From NCBI GenBank assembly GCA_022821985.1, contig JAJECP010000039.1:62001-126000 (forward strand): 64,000 nt of DNA, in the 5' to 3' direction. The stretch comes from Acidimicrobiia bacterium (GTDB lineage Bacteria > Actinomycetota > Acidimicrobiia > Acidimicrobiales > Poriferisodalaceae). A model generated the notes under the pieces. That model was not told the DNA's origin. It saw only the letters and a list, made by a program, of their open reading frames with translations, and searched no databases. This document shows, piece after piece, positions 17,653-29,625 of this stretch (positions within the stretch are counted from its first letter, which is position 1; each line of letters opens with the position of its first letter). The position numbers and the translations under genes were made by a program.

Positions 17653-18921
17653 ATGGCTGACGTTCGCACGATCACGGCAACCGAGTTGATGGAGCGGCAT
17701 CGAGGGCTGCTGCGCGGCGACGGCACTGAGCTGGCGCTGATCGATGCTCGCGAGCCCACCGAGTTCACCCGGCGTCACCTGCTGTACGCCGCAAACCTGC
17801 CGCCGAGCCATGTGGGCCTCGAAGTGGCTGCGCGCATCCCGCGGCGCGGCACGCCGGTCGTGGTGTGCGACGACGGCGGGGGAGAGGCCGCCGCGGTCGC
17901 CTTGGAGCTCACCGTGCTGGGCTACAGCGACACGGCGGTGCTCGATGACGGCATCGATGCGTGGGCGGCTGCGGGCGGTGAGCTGTACTCGGGCATCAAC
18001 GTGCCGTCCAAGCTGTTCGGCGAGCTGGTCGAGGAGCACTTCGGCACCCCGCATGTCACGGCGACCGAGCTGGCCGGCTGGCTGGCCGACGGCCGCGACC
18101 TCATGGTGGTGGACTCGCGTACTCGCCGGGAGTTCAACCGCATGAGCATCCCGACCGGCCGGTCGTGCCCTGGCGGCGAGCTGGTGCGGCGGGTGGGTGA
18201 CCTGATCGATGACGGCACCACGGTGGTCGTCAACTGCGCCGGGCGGACCCGCAGCATCATGGGCGCACAGTCGCTGCGTTCGGCTGGGCTGCCCAATTCC
18301 GTGTACGCGCTGAAAGACGGCACGATGGGCTGGGAGCTGGCCGGCCTCGAGCTGGAGCACGGCCGCGACGAGCTGGCCCCCGAACCGAGCGAGGCCGGTC
18401 GGGCCCGAGCAACGTCAGCGGCGCAGGCGGTGGCAGAGCGCTGCGGGGTTCGGACGATCGACAGTGCCCAGCTCGACGAGTGGCTCGCCGACGCTGACCG
18501 CACCACCTACTTCATGGACGTGCGCACGCCGGAGGAATTCGCCGCTGGGCACTTGCGCGAGGCCACTGGCGCTCCCGGGGGTCAGCTCGTGCAGGCCACC
18601 GACGAGTATCTGGTGACCCGCGGGGCCCGGGTCGTGCTGGCCGACGGCGACGGCATCGGCAACACCATGACGGCCTCGTGGCTCATCCAGATGGGCTGGG
18701 ATGCCTGCGTGCTGGAGCCAGGTTGGCTCGACGATGCCCAGCTCGTCGAGAGTGCCGACGACGAGACAGCCGCTGCGATCCGCTCACGCCAGCCGCCACT
18801 GCCCTACGACCCCGAAGACGCCGATGTGGCACGGGCCGCCATGGAGGCCTACCTGGTCTGGGAAGTCGCGCTGCCCGGCCAGTACGCCCGCGACGACCTG
18901 GTCGAATTCCGTTTCTGCTAA
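17653..18921 (+). CDS. Three-domain rhodanese-like sulfurtransferase
   Basis: The 422-residue protein contains three rhodanese modules. Module 1 (about 1-112) has the loop Cys at residue 72 (VVVCDDGGGE, where the usual closing Arg is Glu). Module 2 (about 133-236) has Cys195 in NCAGRTRS, a canonical CxGxxR-like loop. Module 3 (about 266-370) has LADGDGIGN where Cys is expected, with Ala330-Asp331, so it is probably inactive or regulatory. Rhodaneses move sulfane sulfur between donors and acceptors in the cytoplasm. GAGGG precedes ATG 17653. It is the last gene before a strong inverted repeat. Confidence 0.85.
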   Translation: MADVRTITATELMERHRGLLRGDGTELALIDAREPTEFTRRHLLYAANLPPSHVGLEVAARIPRRGTPVVVCDDGGGEAAAVALELTVLGYSDTAVLDDGIDAWAAAGGELYSGINVPSKLFGELVEEHFGTPHVTATELAGWLADGRDLMVVDSRTRREFNRMSIPTGRSCPGGELVRRVGDLIDDGTTVVVNCAGRTRSIMGAQSLRSAGLPNSVYALKDGTMGWELAGLELEHGRDELAPEPSEAGRARATSAAQAVAERCGVRTIDSAQLDEWLADADRTTYFMDVRTPEEFAAGHLREATGAPGGQLVQATDEYLVTRGARVVLADGDGIGNTMTASWLIQMGWDACVLEPGWLDDAQLVESADDETAAAIRSRQPPLPYDPEDADVARAAMEAYLVWEVALPGQYARDDLVEFRFC

Positions 18922-18953
18922 CGAACCCATCGCGTCTACGCTGGCTGACACGA

Positions 18954-19004
18954 GCGGGACGGACCCAGCGCACGGCTCATGTTGTTGGAATGGGTCCGTC
19001 CCGC
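18954..19004. terminator. Candidate bidirectional terminator (14-bp perfect inverted repeat)
   Basis: GCGGGACGGACCCA (18954-18967) is exactly complementary to TGGGTCCGTCCCGC (18991-19004), with a 23-base loop. It separates the convergent rhodanese and LLM oxidoreductase genes. No T tract follows immediately. A short AT-rich stretch (TATATATCGATTTAA, from about 19038) lies beyond it. Confidence 0.6.
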
Positions 19005-19076
19005 CGTTGCGCACGGTAGTTCTCAGACCCTCTCAGTATATATCGATTTAACTCGAACTCTGCCTTCTCGTCGTGG

Positions 19077-19955
19077 CTAGAGGTCGGCGAAGCGCTCGAT
19101 GGTTTCGGCCCAGGCGCTGGCGTCGTCGGGCGTGGAGATGACCGTCTGCAGTCCGGCCATTGGTGAGACGGGCACGGCGATCCGGCTGACGCCGCGGCGG
19201 GCCAGCTCGGGAATTTCGTCGAGGTCGGCAGGCAACTGCACCGTGATCTCCAGCGCATCGGGATCTCGGCCGTGCTCGGCGGCGGTCTGGCGCGCCAGTT
19301 CGATCAGATCCCACGGCGCACCGCGCGCCGGGAAGTAGCCGTCGCCCAGCCTTCCGGCTCGACGCGCCGCAACCTTGGAATCGCCGCCCACGATGATCGG
19401 CACCGAGCCGTTCACCGGCTGCGGCCGGCAGTACGCCGCGTCGAAGTTGACGAACTCACCGTGGAACGTCGGCCGCTCGGCCGACCACAGCTCGCGCATC
19501 GCCGCCACATACTCGTCGGTGCGAGGACCGCGGTCGTCGAAGTGATCGCCGACGCCGATGGCCTCGAACTCCTCGCGCATCCAGCCCACGCCGATGCCCA
19601 GCAGCACCCGGCCGCCCGACATGTGGTCGAGCGTGGCGATCTGCTTGGCGCACACCACCGGGCTGTGCTGGGGCACGATCAGGATGCCGGTGCCGAAGTT
19701 GATCGTGGAGGTCACGCCTGCCATGTAGGCCATCCACATGAGCGGGTCAGGCAGCAGCAGGTCCTCCACGCCGCCGGCCATCTTGCCGTCGGGACTGTAG
19801 GGGTACTGCGACTGGTAGCCCGACGGGATGACGGTGTGCTCCACCGTCCATGCCGACTCGAAGCCGGCCGCCTCGCCCGCCTGCACCAACTCGGTCGCAA
19901 GCGCTGTGTCCATGGCGAACTTGCCGGTGTTGCAATACCTGAGCCCAAACTTCAT
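19077..19955 (-). CDS. LLM-class (luciferase-like) F420-dependent oxidoreductase
   Basis: The 292-residue protein begins MKFGLRYCNTGKFAMD and contains family-typical LGIGVGWMREEFEAIG and VPIIVGGDSKVAARRAGRLGDG, the phosphate-binding region of the TIM barrel. LLM proteins with this pattern in actinomycetes usually use coenzyme F420, though FMN is possible in relatives. The substrate is unknown. It is divergent from menB (130 bases apart) with no adjacent partner gene. Confidence 0.87.
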   Translation of the reverse strand: MKFGLRYCNTGKFAMDTALATELVQAGEAAGFESAWTVEHTVIPSGYQSQYPYSPDGKMAGGVEDLLLPDPLMWMAYMAGVTSTINFGTGILIVPQHSPVVCAKQIATLDHMSGGRVLLGIGVGWMREEFEAIGVGDHFDDRGPRTDEYVAAMRELWSAERPTFHGEFVNFDAAYCRPQPVNGSVPIIVGGDSKVAARRAGRLGDGYFPARGAPWDLIELARQTAAEHGRDPDALEITVQLPADLDEIPELARRGVSRIAVPVSPMAGLQTVISTPDDASAWAETIERFADL

Positions 19956-20085
19956 GTCGCTGTCCCTTCCGTGCCGGCCCGTCGGTGGGCGCCGGGCCCG
20001 CAGTCTCGCGCGCGGCGCCGCCCAGCGACCGGTGCGGTGCCTTGATCCAATACCGTGCCCTCACGCCACCGGTTTCGGAGCACCC

Positions 20086-21000
20086 ATGCCGTTCTTGTCA
20101 CACGTCTCAGACATCTTCGACCCGTCCCGCTGGAGCGACATCGACGGGTTCGACTTCACCGACATCACGTACCACCGCAGCAACGAGCACGGCACGGTTC
20201 GCATCGCGTTCGACCGGCCCGATGTGCGCAACGCCTTCCGGCCGCACACCGTCGACGAGCTGTACCGGGCGCTTGACCACGCCCGCATGACGCCCGACGT
20301 GGGCTGCATCCTGCTCACCGGCAACGGCCCCGCACCTGCCGACGGCGGTTGGGCGTTCTGCTCAGGCGGCGACCAGCGCATCCGGGGCAAGGACGGCTAC
20401 CGCTACGCCGACGGTGAGACCGCGGCCGACATCGATCCGGCCCGCACCGGGCGGCTGCACATCCTCGAGTGCCAGCGGCTGATCCGCATGATGCCCAAAG
20501 TGGTGGTCTGCGTGGCGAACGGCTGGGCGGCAGGCGGCGGGCACAGCCTGCACGTGGTGTGCGACCTGACGATCGCCTCGGCTGAGCACGCCCGCTTCCG
20601 CCAGACCGACACCAACGTGGCCAGCTTCGACGGCGGTTTCGGCTCGGCCTACCTGGCCCGCCAGATCGGCCAGAAGAAGGCCCGCGAGATCTTCTTCCTC
20701 GGCCGCACCTACACCGCGCAGGAACGGTTCGAGATGGGCGACGTCAACGCCGTGGTGCCCCACGCCGAGCTGGAGTCGGTGGCGCTGGAGTGGGCGGCCG
20801 AGATCGTGTCGCGCTCACCCACGGCACAGCGCATGGCCAAGTTCGCGTTCAACCTCATCGACGACGGCCTGGTGGGCCAGCAGGTGTTCGCCGGCGAGGC
20901 GACCCGCCTGGCCTACGGCACCGACGAGGCCGCGGAGGGCCGTGACGCATTCCTGGAAAAGCGCGACCCCGAATACGAGCAGTTCCCCTGGCACTTCTAG
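20086..21000 (+). CDS. menB: 1,4-dihydroxy-2-naphthoyl-CoA synthase
   Basis: This 304-residue crotonase-fold protein has the MenB-type N-terminal extension (MPFLSHVSDIFDPSRW...), the oxyanion segment WAFCSGGDQRIRG, NGWAAGGGHSLHVVCDLTIA, the FDGGFGSAYLAR loop and the C-terminus KRDPEYEQFPWHF. It cyclises O-succinylbenzoyl-CoA in menaquinone synthesis. ATG 20086 has GGAG nearby. Other men genes are not in the window, so the pathway is dispersed or lies elsewhere. Confidence 0.9.
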   Translation: MPFLSHVSDIFDPSRWSDIDGFDFTDITYHRSNEHGTVRIAFDRPDVRNAFRPHTVDELYRALDHARMTPDVGCILLTGNGPAPADGGWAFCSGGDQRIRGKDGYRYADGETAADIDPARTGRLHILECQRLIRMMPKVVVCVANGWAAGGGHSLHVVCDLTIASAEHARFRQTDTNVASFDGGFGSAYLARQIGQKKAREIFFLGRTYTAQERFEMGDVNAVVPHAELESVALEWAAEIVSRSPTAQRMAKFAFNLIDDGLVGQQVFAGEATRLAYGTDEAAEGRDAFLEKRDPEYEQFPWHF

Positions 21001-21020
21001 AGCGCCGCTGACGGAGCGAT

Positions 21021-21533
21021 TCAGGCGGGACGCAGGCGCTGCATGAGCGTCACGTCGAGCCAGCGCCCGAACTTGCGCCCCACTTCCCGTTCGACACCGA
21101 CGAGTTCGAAACCGTGCTTGGCGTGCAGCGCCACCGACGCAGCGCCGGCGTCGGCGATGCGGGCGAAGACCGCGTGAAAGCCGTGCTCATCGGCCAGCGC
21201 CACCAAGTCGCCGAGCAGCAGGCTGCCCACGCCGCGCCCCTGGTGGCCGCGGTGCACGTAAATGGAATCCTCGACGCTGGTCGAGTACGCCGGCCGGGTG
21301 CGGTAGGGCGACAGGCAGGCCCAGCCGAGCACCGTGCCGCTGGCCTCGGCTTCAGAGTCGTCTGGCACCGCCACTATGCAGGGGTAGGCGCCTGAATGGT
21401 CTCGCATCCACGCCGCTTGCTCGGCGGGAGAGCGGGGCACCATGTCGAATGTGGCAGTGCCGTCGGTGACCTCGCGGTTGTAGATCTCCGCAATCGCATC
21501 GGCATCGGCCATCGTGGCCAGCCGGGTGAGCAT
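21021..21533 (-). CDS. GNAT-family N-acetyltransferase (phosphinothricin-acetyltransferase-like)
   Basis: The 170-residue protein shows a GNAT core: N-terminal LATMADADAIAEIYNREV, the acetyl-CoA loop HRGHQGRGVGSLLLGDLV (R/Q-x-x-G-x-G/A) and the C-terminal HAKHGFELVGVEREVGRKFGRWLDV typical of the PAT/YncA group, which acetylates small amines. I chose ATG 21533 because the core begins four residues later. A longer in-frame start at 21611 would add 26 unrelated residues. It is convergent with menB (20 bases) and divergent from the tRNA cluster. Confidence 0.85.
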   Translation of the reverse strand: MLTRLATMADADAIAEIYNREVTDGTATFDMVPRSPAEQAAWMRDHSGAYPCIVAVPDDSEAEASGTVLGWACLSPYRTRPAYSTSVEDSIYVHRGHQGRGVGSLLLGDLVALADEHGFHAVFARIADAGAASVALHAKHGFELVGVEREVGRKFGRWLDVTLMQRLRPA

Positions 21534-21618
21534 GGCAGCGAAGCTATCGGGGGTCCACAGATACACTCCGGACCCCACAATGTTCGGCGCACATCGCTGG
21601 CGATGGTGCACGAGCGTT

Positions 21619-21691
21619 GCCCCGTTAGCTCAGTAGGCAGAGCACAGCCATGGTAAGGCTGGTGTCGCCGGTTCGATTCCGGCACGGGGCT
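21619..21691 (+). tRNA. tRNA-Thr (GGT), CCA not encoded
   Basis: The acceptor stem GCCCCGT pairs fully with ACGGGGC. The D arm is AGCTCAGTAGGCAGAGC. The anticodon stem CAGCC/GGCTG encloses ATGGTAA (anticodon GGT), and the T arm GCCGG-TTCGATT-CCGGC is present. The discriminator is T and no CCA follows. Confidence 0.94.
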
Positions 21692-21714
21692 CGCCGCTAC
21701 CCTGCGGCCCGCAC

Positions 21715-21791
21715 GGCGGGATAGCTCAGTTGGTCAGAGCGCACGGCTCATAATCGTGAGGTCCTGGGTTCGAGTCCCAGTCCCGCTACCA
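21715..21791 (+). tRNA. tRNA-Met (CAT), elongator type, CCA encoded
   Basis: The acceptor stem GGCGGGA pairs with TCCCGCT with a G-T first pair. The anticodon loop CTCATAA gives CAT. The T arm CTGGG-TTCGAGT-CCCAG and an ACCA end are present. The initiator signature (three G-C pairs next to the anticodon loop and a 1-72 mismatch) is absent, so it is an elongator Met tRNA. A lysidine-modified Ile tRNA is less likely but not excluded. It lies 23 bases after tRNA-Thr and is likely co-transcribed. Confidence 0.92.
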
Positions 21792-21915
21792 GACTCCTCT
21801 CCAGGCGCCTCTGGACGCGACCCAGATCGCTGCCGGTAGCCTGTTGCGGCGGACATTCGCCAAGAAGGCCCGCACTGAGTGTCACCTGCGTATCGCACGC
21901 GATGCGCCGACGCTG

Positions 21916-21989
21916 AGGGCAGTAGCTCAATTTGGTAGAGCACCGGTCTCCAAAACCGGCGGTTGCGGGTTCGAGTCCCTCCTGCCCTG
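21916..21989 (+). tRNA. tRNA-Trp (CCA anticodon)
   Basis: The acceptor stem AGGGCAG pairs with CTGCCCT. The anticodon stem CCGGT/ACCGG encloses CTCCAAA (anticodon CCA). The T arm GCGGG-TTCGAGT-CCCTC has one C-T mismatch at its second pair. The discriminator is G and CCA is not encoded. tRNA-Trp upstream of secE-nusG is a common actinobacterial arrangement. A TAGCCT at 21837-21842 may be a -10 element for this transcript, although no good -35 hexamer is spaced correctly. Confidence 0.93.
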
Positions 21990-22084
21990 CGTTTCCGCCG
22001 GTTTGGACCGTCAGCCCGGCGGACTGACCATGCCCGAACCCCCGAAAACAAGTCCCTGAGAAATCGAGGCCGGAGACACTCCCG

Positions 22085-22393
22085 ATGGCCATGAACCGAC
22101 GCACACGTCGTCACCTGCAGCGTCAGGGCGAGATGGGGGCTGACGGCGCGCCCGCGGGAAGGCGCGAGCGGCGCCAAGCAGCACCGGCATCGCCGACCAC
22201 CGAGCGAGCCGGGCCGGCGCAGTTCGTGGGCGAGGTTCGCTCCGAGCTGAAGAAGGTGATCTGGCCGACCCGCGCCGAGATCGTCAACTACTCGGTCGTC
22301 GTGTTCATCACCATCGTGATCCTGACGGCGATGATCGCCGGATTCGACTGGATTCTGGGTGAAGGCGTCCTCCGCCTCTTCGACGTGAACTGA
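22085..22393 (+). CDS. secE: Preprotein translocase subunit SecE
   Basis: The 102-residue protein has a charged N-terminal region (about 1-45) followed by the conserved amphipathic helix FVGEVRSELKKVIWPTRAEI and a single transmembrane helix (VVVFITIVILTAMIAGFDWIL), the minimal Gram-positive-type SecE. It clamps SecY in the membrane. It precedes nusG by 21 bases, and the order tRNA-Trp, secE, nusG, rplK, rplA is conserved in bacteria. Confidence 0.95.
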   Translation: MAMNRRTRRHLQRQGEMGADGAPAGRRERRQAAPASPTTERAGPAQFVGEVRSELKKVIWPTRAEIVNYSVVVFITIVILTAMIAGFDWILGEGVLRLFDVN

Positions 22394-22414
22394 CAAGCAT
22401 CTGAGCTGACGAAT

Positions 22415-23185
22415 ATGAGCGATCTGACCGACACTCCCGCAGAGCCCGAGACCGACCCGATGGCGACCGCACGCCGCTTGCTGAGCTCGCAGACGGCGAC
22501 CACCCTGATGGGTCCGGGCGCCGAGACAGCCGAAGCGACTGACACGGCAGGTGCCGCCGATGAGGCCGGCGCCGTCGACGTGCTCACTGAGGACGAACTG
22601 CTCGCCGTCGACGAGCCGGAGACCAAGCGGGTCTCGCCGTACGACCGGCCAGGTCGCTGGTTCGTCGTGCACACGCAGTCGGGCTACGAGAAGAAGGTGA
22701 AGCAGAACCTCGAAGCCCGGATCGGCACGTTCGACATGGAGGACCGGATTCTCGAAGTCGCCATCCCGATGGAGGACGTGATCGAGTTCAAGGGCGGCCG
22801 CAAAGTCGTCGCCAAGAAGAAGGTCTTCCCGGGCTACCTGCTGATTCGCTGCCGTCCCAGCGACGAGGCCCACCACATGATCCGCAGCACACCGGGGGTC
22901 ACTGGCTATGCGGGTCCGGGCGGCAAGCCGTCGCCCCTGCGTCGCAGGGAGGTGGAGGCGTTCCTGGCTGAGCCCGATGACGGTCCCGAGATGCCGCGCC
23001 GCACCAAGCCGTCGATGATCTTCGAGATCGACGAGGGCGTGCGCATCAAGGAGGGCCCGTTCTCCGACTTCCAAGGTCAGGTCATCGAGATCAATGAGGA
23101 GCAGCTGAAGGTGAAGGTGCTGGTGAACATCTTCGGCCGTGAGACCCCCGTCGAGCTCGACTTCGTCCAAGTCGCAAAGATCTGA
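22415..23185 (+). CDS. nusG: Transcription termination/antitermination factor NusG
   Basis: NusG binds RNA polymerase and links it to Rho or the ribosome. The NGN domain begins near residue 81 (RWFVVHTQSGYEKKVKQNLE) and contains FPGYLLIR. The KOW domain is at about 208-256 (FSDFQGQVIEINEEQLKVKV). The first 80 residues are an acidic, Ala/Thr-rich extension absent from enterobacterial NusG but common in high-GC actinomycetes. Total length is 256 aa. The Shine-Dalgarno is weak. Confidence 0.95.
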   Translation: MSDLTDTPAEPETDPMATARRLLSSQTATTLMGPGAETAEATDTAGAADEAGAVDVLTEDELLAVDEPETKRVSPYDRPGRWFVVHTQSGYEKKVKQNLEARIGTFDMEDRILEVAIPMEDVIEFKGGRKVVAKKKVFPGYLLIRCRPSDEAHHMIRSTPGVTGYAGPGGKPSPLRRREVEAFLAEPDDGPEMPRRTKPSMIFEIDEGVRIKEGPFSDFQGQVIEINEEQLKVKVLVNIFGRETPVELDFVQVAKI

Positions 23186-23227
23186 GCCCCTGCGAGGGCC
23201 AAGCAGCACAATCCCGAGGAGCACCTC

Positions 23228-23683
23228 ATGGCAGACAACCCGGCACGACCCGCAGCGGGCCGCAAGCGGGTGAGCGCGGTGGTGAAGATTCAGATCCCCG
23301 CCGGGCAGGCATCGCCCGCGCCCCCGGTGGGCACGGCGCTCGGCCCGCACGGCGTGGCGATCATGGACTTCTGCAAGGAGTACAACGCCAAGACCGAGAG
23401 CCAGCGCGGCACGATCGTGCCAGCGGAGATCACGATCTTCGAAGACCGGTCGTTCACGTTCATCACGAAGACGCCGCCGACGTCGGTGCTGCTGCGCCAA
23501 GCGGCGGGGCTGGAGAAGGCGGCCAACAACCCAGGCCGCGAGACCGTGGCGCACATCACCGAGGCCCAGGTTGCCGAGATCGCCGCGACGAAGATGCCCG
23601 ATCTCAACGCACGCGATCTGGAGAACGCCAAGCTGCAGGTGATCGGCACCGCTCGCTCGATGGGCATCGAAGTCGCCGGCTGA
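23228..23683 (+). CDS. rplK: 50S ribosomal protein L11
   Basis: The 151-residue protein has the L11 N-terminal domain ([23 protein letters not shown], with the Pro-rich loop that meets thiostrepton and EF-G) and the 23S-rRNA-binding C-terminal domain ([19 protein letters not shown]...[10 protein letters not shown]). It starts with ATG after GAGGAGC. It forms the GTPase-associated centre with L10/L12 and lies 27 bases before rplA. Confidence 0.97.
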   Translation: MADNPARPAAGRKRVSAVVKIQIPAGQASPAPPVGTALGPHGVAIMDFCKEYNAKTESQRGTIVPAEITIFEDRSFTFITKTPPTSVLLRQAAGLEKAANNPGRETVAHITEAQVAEIAATKMPDLNARDLENAKLQVIGTARSMGIEVAG

Positions 23684-23710
23684 ATCGCCGCGCAGCGCAG
23701 GAGAACACAG

Positions 23711-24397
23711 ATGTCAGGGAAGAAGTACGCCGAGGCGACCCGACGGTACGACCGGCAGTTGATGCACGAGCCTGCCCAGGCCATCGACATGGTACGGACG
23801 CTGGCACCGGCCAAGTTCGACGAATCGGTCGATCTGTCGGTGCGGCTCGGCGTGGACCCGCGCAAGGCCGATCAGATGGTGCGTGGCACCGTCGCGCTGC
23901 CGTCGGGCACCGGCGGTGATGTGCGCGTCGCGGTTTTCGCGCAGGGTGACGCAGCGGCCCAAGCCTCAGAAGCAGGTGCCGATGTCGTGGGCGGCGCCGA
24001 TCTGGCCGAACGTGTCGAAGCCGGATTCACCGACTTCGACGTGGCGATCGCGACGCCGGACATGATGGGCGTGGTGGGCCGCCTGGGCAAGGTGCTCGGC
24101 CCCCGTGGCCTCATGCCGAATCCGAAGTCCGGAACGGTGACGCCCGATGTGGGCAAGGCTGTGGGCGAATTCAAGGGCGGCAAGGTCGAGTACCGCACGG
24201 ACCGGTACGGCAACGTGCATCTGGCGATCGGCAAGGTGAGCTTCACCGCTGAGGACCTGAACGCCAATCTGGCAGCAGTCATGGACGAACTGGCACGGGC
24301 GAAGCCGGCTGGTGCCAAAGGTCGCTACGTGCGCAAGATGGTGGTGTCTTCGACCATGGGCCCAGGCGTCCGCATCGACCCCACCATCTTCAACTGA
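23711..24397 (+). CDS. rplA: 50S ribosomal protein L1
   Basis: The 228-residue protein has the two-domain L1 fold, including [20 protein letters not shown], the inter-domain [26 protein letters not shown] and the C-terminal [15 protein letters not shown]1 forms the mobile stalk at the E site and in many bacteria represses its own rplK-rplA mRNA. The Shine-Dalgarno GCAGGAG precedes the ATG. It is the last gene before the rplJ leader. Confidence 0.97.
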   Translation: MSGKKYAEATRRYDRQLMHEPAQAIDMVRTLAPAKFDESVDLSVRLGVDPRKADQMVRGTVALPSGTGGDVRVAVFAQGDAAAQASEAGADVVGGADLAERVEAGFTDFDVAIATPDMMGVVGRLGKVLGPRGLMPNPKSGTVTPDVGKAVGEFKGGKVEYRTDRYGNVHLAIGKVSFTAEDLNANLAAVMDELARAKPAGAKGRYVRKMVVSSTMGPGVRIDPTIFN

Positions 24398-24407
24398 CCC
24401 TCTGTAG

Positions 24408-24435
24408 TTGAATCGCTGGGCGCGACCGGTAGCGT
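24408..24435 (+). promoter_or_regulatory. Candidate promoter for rplJ-rplL
   Basis: TTGAAT (24408-24413) and TAGCGT (24430-24435) are 16 bases apart, directly after the rplA stop. The -10 hexamer is identical to the one upstream of rpoB. Transcription from here would give a leader of about 250 nt ahead of rplJ. Confidence 0.45.
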
Positions 24436-24441
24436 TCGGCA

Positions 24442-24690
24442 CTCCACAACTTGCTCGCCGTAGAACTCCGGTGGCTCCGGCCTGAAATCGGCCCCGTCTG
24501 AACCATGTTCAGGGGTTCGCCCGCCTCGGGCGAGCCGCACGGGTCGAGCCTGATGAGGCGGACGGTCTTCCTGTGCGCGTCAGCGTCGGGAGGCGGTTCT
24601 GTCTGGTCTGCGGACCGGTGCCCGTTCCGGGACCGGGAGCGATCCAACCGCCCGATCACCGCACATAGCGCAGCACAGGAGGTCCCCGCA
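24442..24690 (+). promoter_or_regulatory. rplJ untranslated leader, probable L10-leader-type autoregulatory RNA
   Basis: No gene fits this stretch. It holds two adjacent tight hairpins: CTGAAC/GTTCAG around loop CAT (24498-24512), and a 10-bp stem GGTTCGCCCG/CGGGCGAGCC around loop CCT (24514-24523 and 24527-24536). A Shine-Dalgarno AGGAGG lies ahead of the rplJ GTG. In many bacteria the L10-L12 complex binds such a leader to repress rplJL. The position fits that known class; the L10-binding kink-turn itself was not verified. Confidence 0.5.
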
Positions 24691-25320
24691 GTGGCGACAG
24701 CAACGACGTCTGCAGGGCGCGCGCCGCGGGCCGACAAGGTGGCAGTGGTGGACGAGGTCCGCCAGCGATTCGCCGATGCCGATGCGGTGCTGTTCACCGA
24801 GTACCGAGGCTTGGACGTGGCAGAGATGGCCGACCTGCGGGGCCGCCTCATTGATGCCGACTGCCGTTACAAGATCTACAAGAACACCCTGGTCCGCCGG
24901 GCACTGTCGGTTGATGCGCCCGCCGGGACGCTCGACCTGCTCTTGGGTCCGACTGCGCTCGCCTTCTGCGGCAAGGATCCGTCGGCGGCCGCTCAGGCCC
25001 TGCGCACGTTCGCAGCGGAGCACGACGCGCTGGTCATCAAGGGCGGCGTGCTGGCGGGCACGTTGCTCAGCGACGCCCAGGTGCGCGAGCTCGCCGACCT
25101 GCCGTCGCGCGACGAGCTGATGGCGCAGATGCTGGGCGCGTTCGCCGCGCCGCTCACTGCGCTGGGCTCGATGATGAACAACTTGATCGGCGAGGTGTCG
25201 GGCCTGCTGCAAGCGCTGGCCGACAAGACACCGGACAGCCCAGCGCCCGCCGACAAGACCGACGACCCAGACAGCGATCCATCAGACCCAGCCCAAACAG
25301 ACACGGAGAACAACCAATGA
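24691..25320 (+). CDS. rplJ: 50S ribosomal protein L10
   Basis: The 209-residue protein has the L10 globular domain ([50 protein letters not shown]) and the C-terminal helix that binds L7/L12 dimers ([37 protein letters not shown]). It ends with an acidic, Asp/Pro-rich tail of about 35 residues. GTG 24691 is chosen because AGGAGG precedes it and homologues start there. Its stop overlaps the rplL start as ATGA. Confidence 0.96.
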   Translation: MATATTSAGRAPRADKVAVVDEVRQRFADADAVLFTEYRGLDVAEMADLRGRLIDADCRYKIYKNTLVRRALSVDAPAGTLDLLLGPTALAFCGKDPSAAAQALRTFAAEHDALVIKGGVLAGTLLSDAQVRELADLPSRDELMAQMLGAFAAPLTALGSMMNNLIGEVSGLLQALADKTPDSPAPADKTDDPDSDPSDPAQTDTENNQ

Positions 25321-25709
25321 GCACGTCCACCGAAGAGATCCTCGACGCCATCGGCAACATGACGGTGCTCGAGCTGGTCGAGCTGAAGAAGGCGTTCGAA
25401 GAGCGCTTCGACGTCACCGCTGCTGCCGCCGCCCCGATGATGGTGGCTGCCGCTGCTGCCGGCGGTGACACCGACGGCGAGGCCGCCGAGGAGGCTGCCG
25501 ACGAGGTCACGGTCACGCTGACCGCGATCGGCGACAAGAAGGTGCAGGTCATCAAGGAGGTGCGCTCGCTCACCAGCCTGGGACTCAAGGAGGCCAAGGA
25601 TCTGGTGGAGGCCGCCCCGAAGCCCGTGCTCGAAGGCGTGCCGAAGGCCGACGCCGACAAGGCCAAGGAAGCCCTCGAGGCAGTCGGCGCCAGCGTCGAA
25701 CTGTCCTAG
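25317..25709 (+). CDS. rplL: 50S ribosomal protein L7/L12
   Basis: The 130-residue protein has the dimerising N-terminal domain ([30 protein letters not shown]), an Ala/Gly-rich hinge ([17 protein letters not shown]...) and the factor-binding C-terminal domain ([38 protein letters not shown]). It recruits translation GTPases. ATGA overlap with rplJ implies coupled translation; extra L12 copies are usually made by additional initiation. Confidence 0.97.
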   Translation: MSTSTEEILDAIGNMTVLELVELKKAFEERFDVTAAAAAPMMVAAAAAGGDTDGEAAEEAADEVTVTLTAIGDKKVQVIKEVRSLTSLGLKEAKDLVEAAPKPVLEGVPKADADKAKEALEAVGASVELS

Positions 25710-25747
25710 ACGCGCGCGCATTTCTCACCGCACGCCGCGTGTCGCGG

Positions 25748-25776
25748 TTGTGGCGCCCAGCGTTGCTGGATAGCGT
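25748..25776 (+). promoter_or_regulatory. Candidate promoter for rpoB-rpoC
   Basis: TTGTGG (25748-25753) and TAGCGT (25771-25776) with a 17-base spacer lie 38 bases after rplL and about 190 bases before rpoB. The rest of this gap (25777-25962) holds one short stem (about 25849-25864, GCCCA/TGGGC) followed by CCCTGTTTG, which could act as a weak attenuator, and the AGGAG ribosome binding site of rpoB. Confidence 0.45.
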
Positions 25777-25962
25777 TGCCAAGGCCGTGGCACAGGTGGC
25801 CTCCCCATTCGCGCACCCACCAGTCCCCAGCACCGAGGCCCAGCGGTGGGCTCCCTGTTTGCTGCGGACGCCTGCGACTGCGCGCGCTTCCAGCCCCCCG
25901 TCGCCTGCCGCGGGCAGTCGCCTGTGACCCATCCCGAACAACTGAACCACTAGGAGAGTCCG

Positions 25963-29625
<3,663 letters not shown>

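Noticed and set aside
21715..21791. Initiator tRNA-Met
   Set aside because: The anticodon stem lacks three consecutive G-C pairs next to the loop, and position 1-72 is a G-T pair; elongator type fits better.
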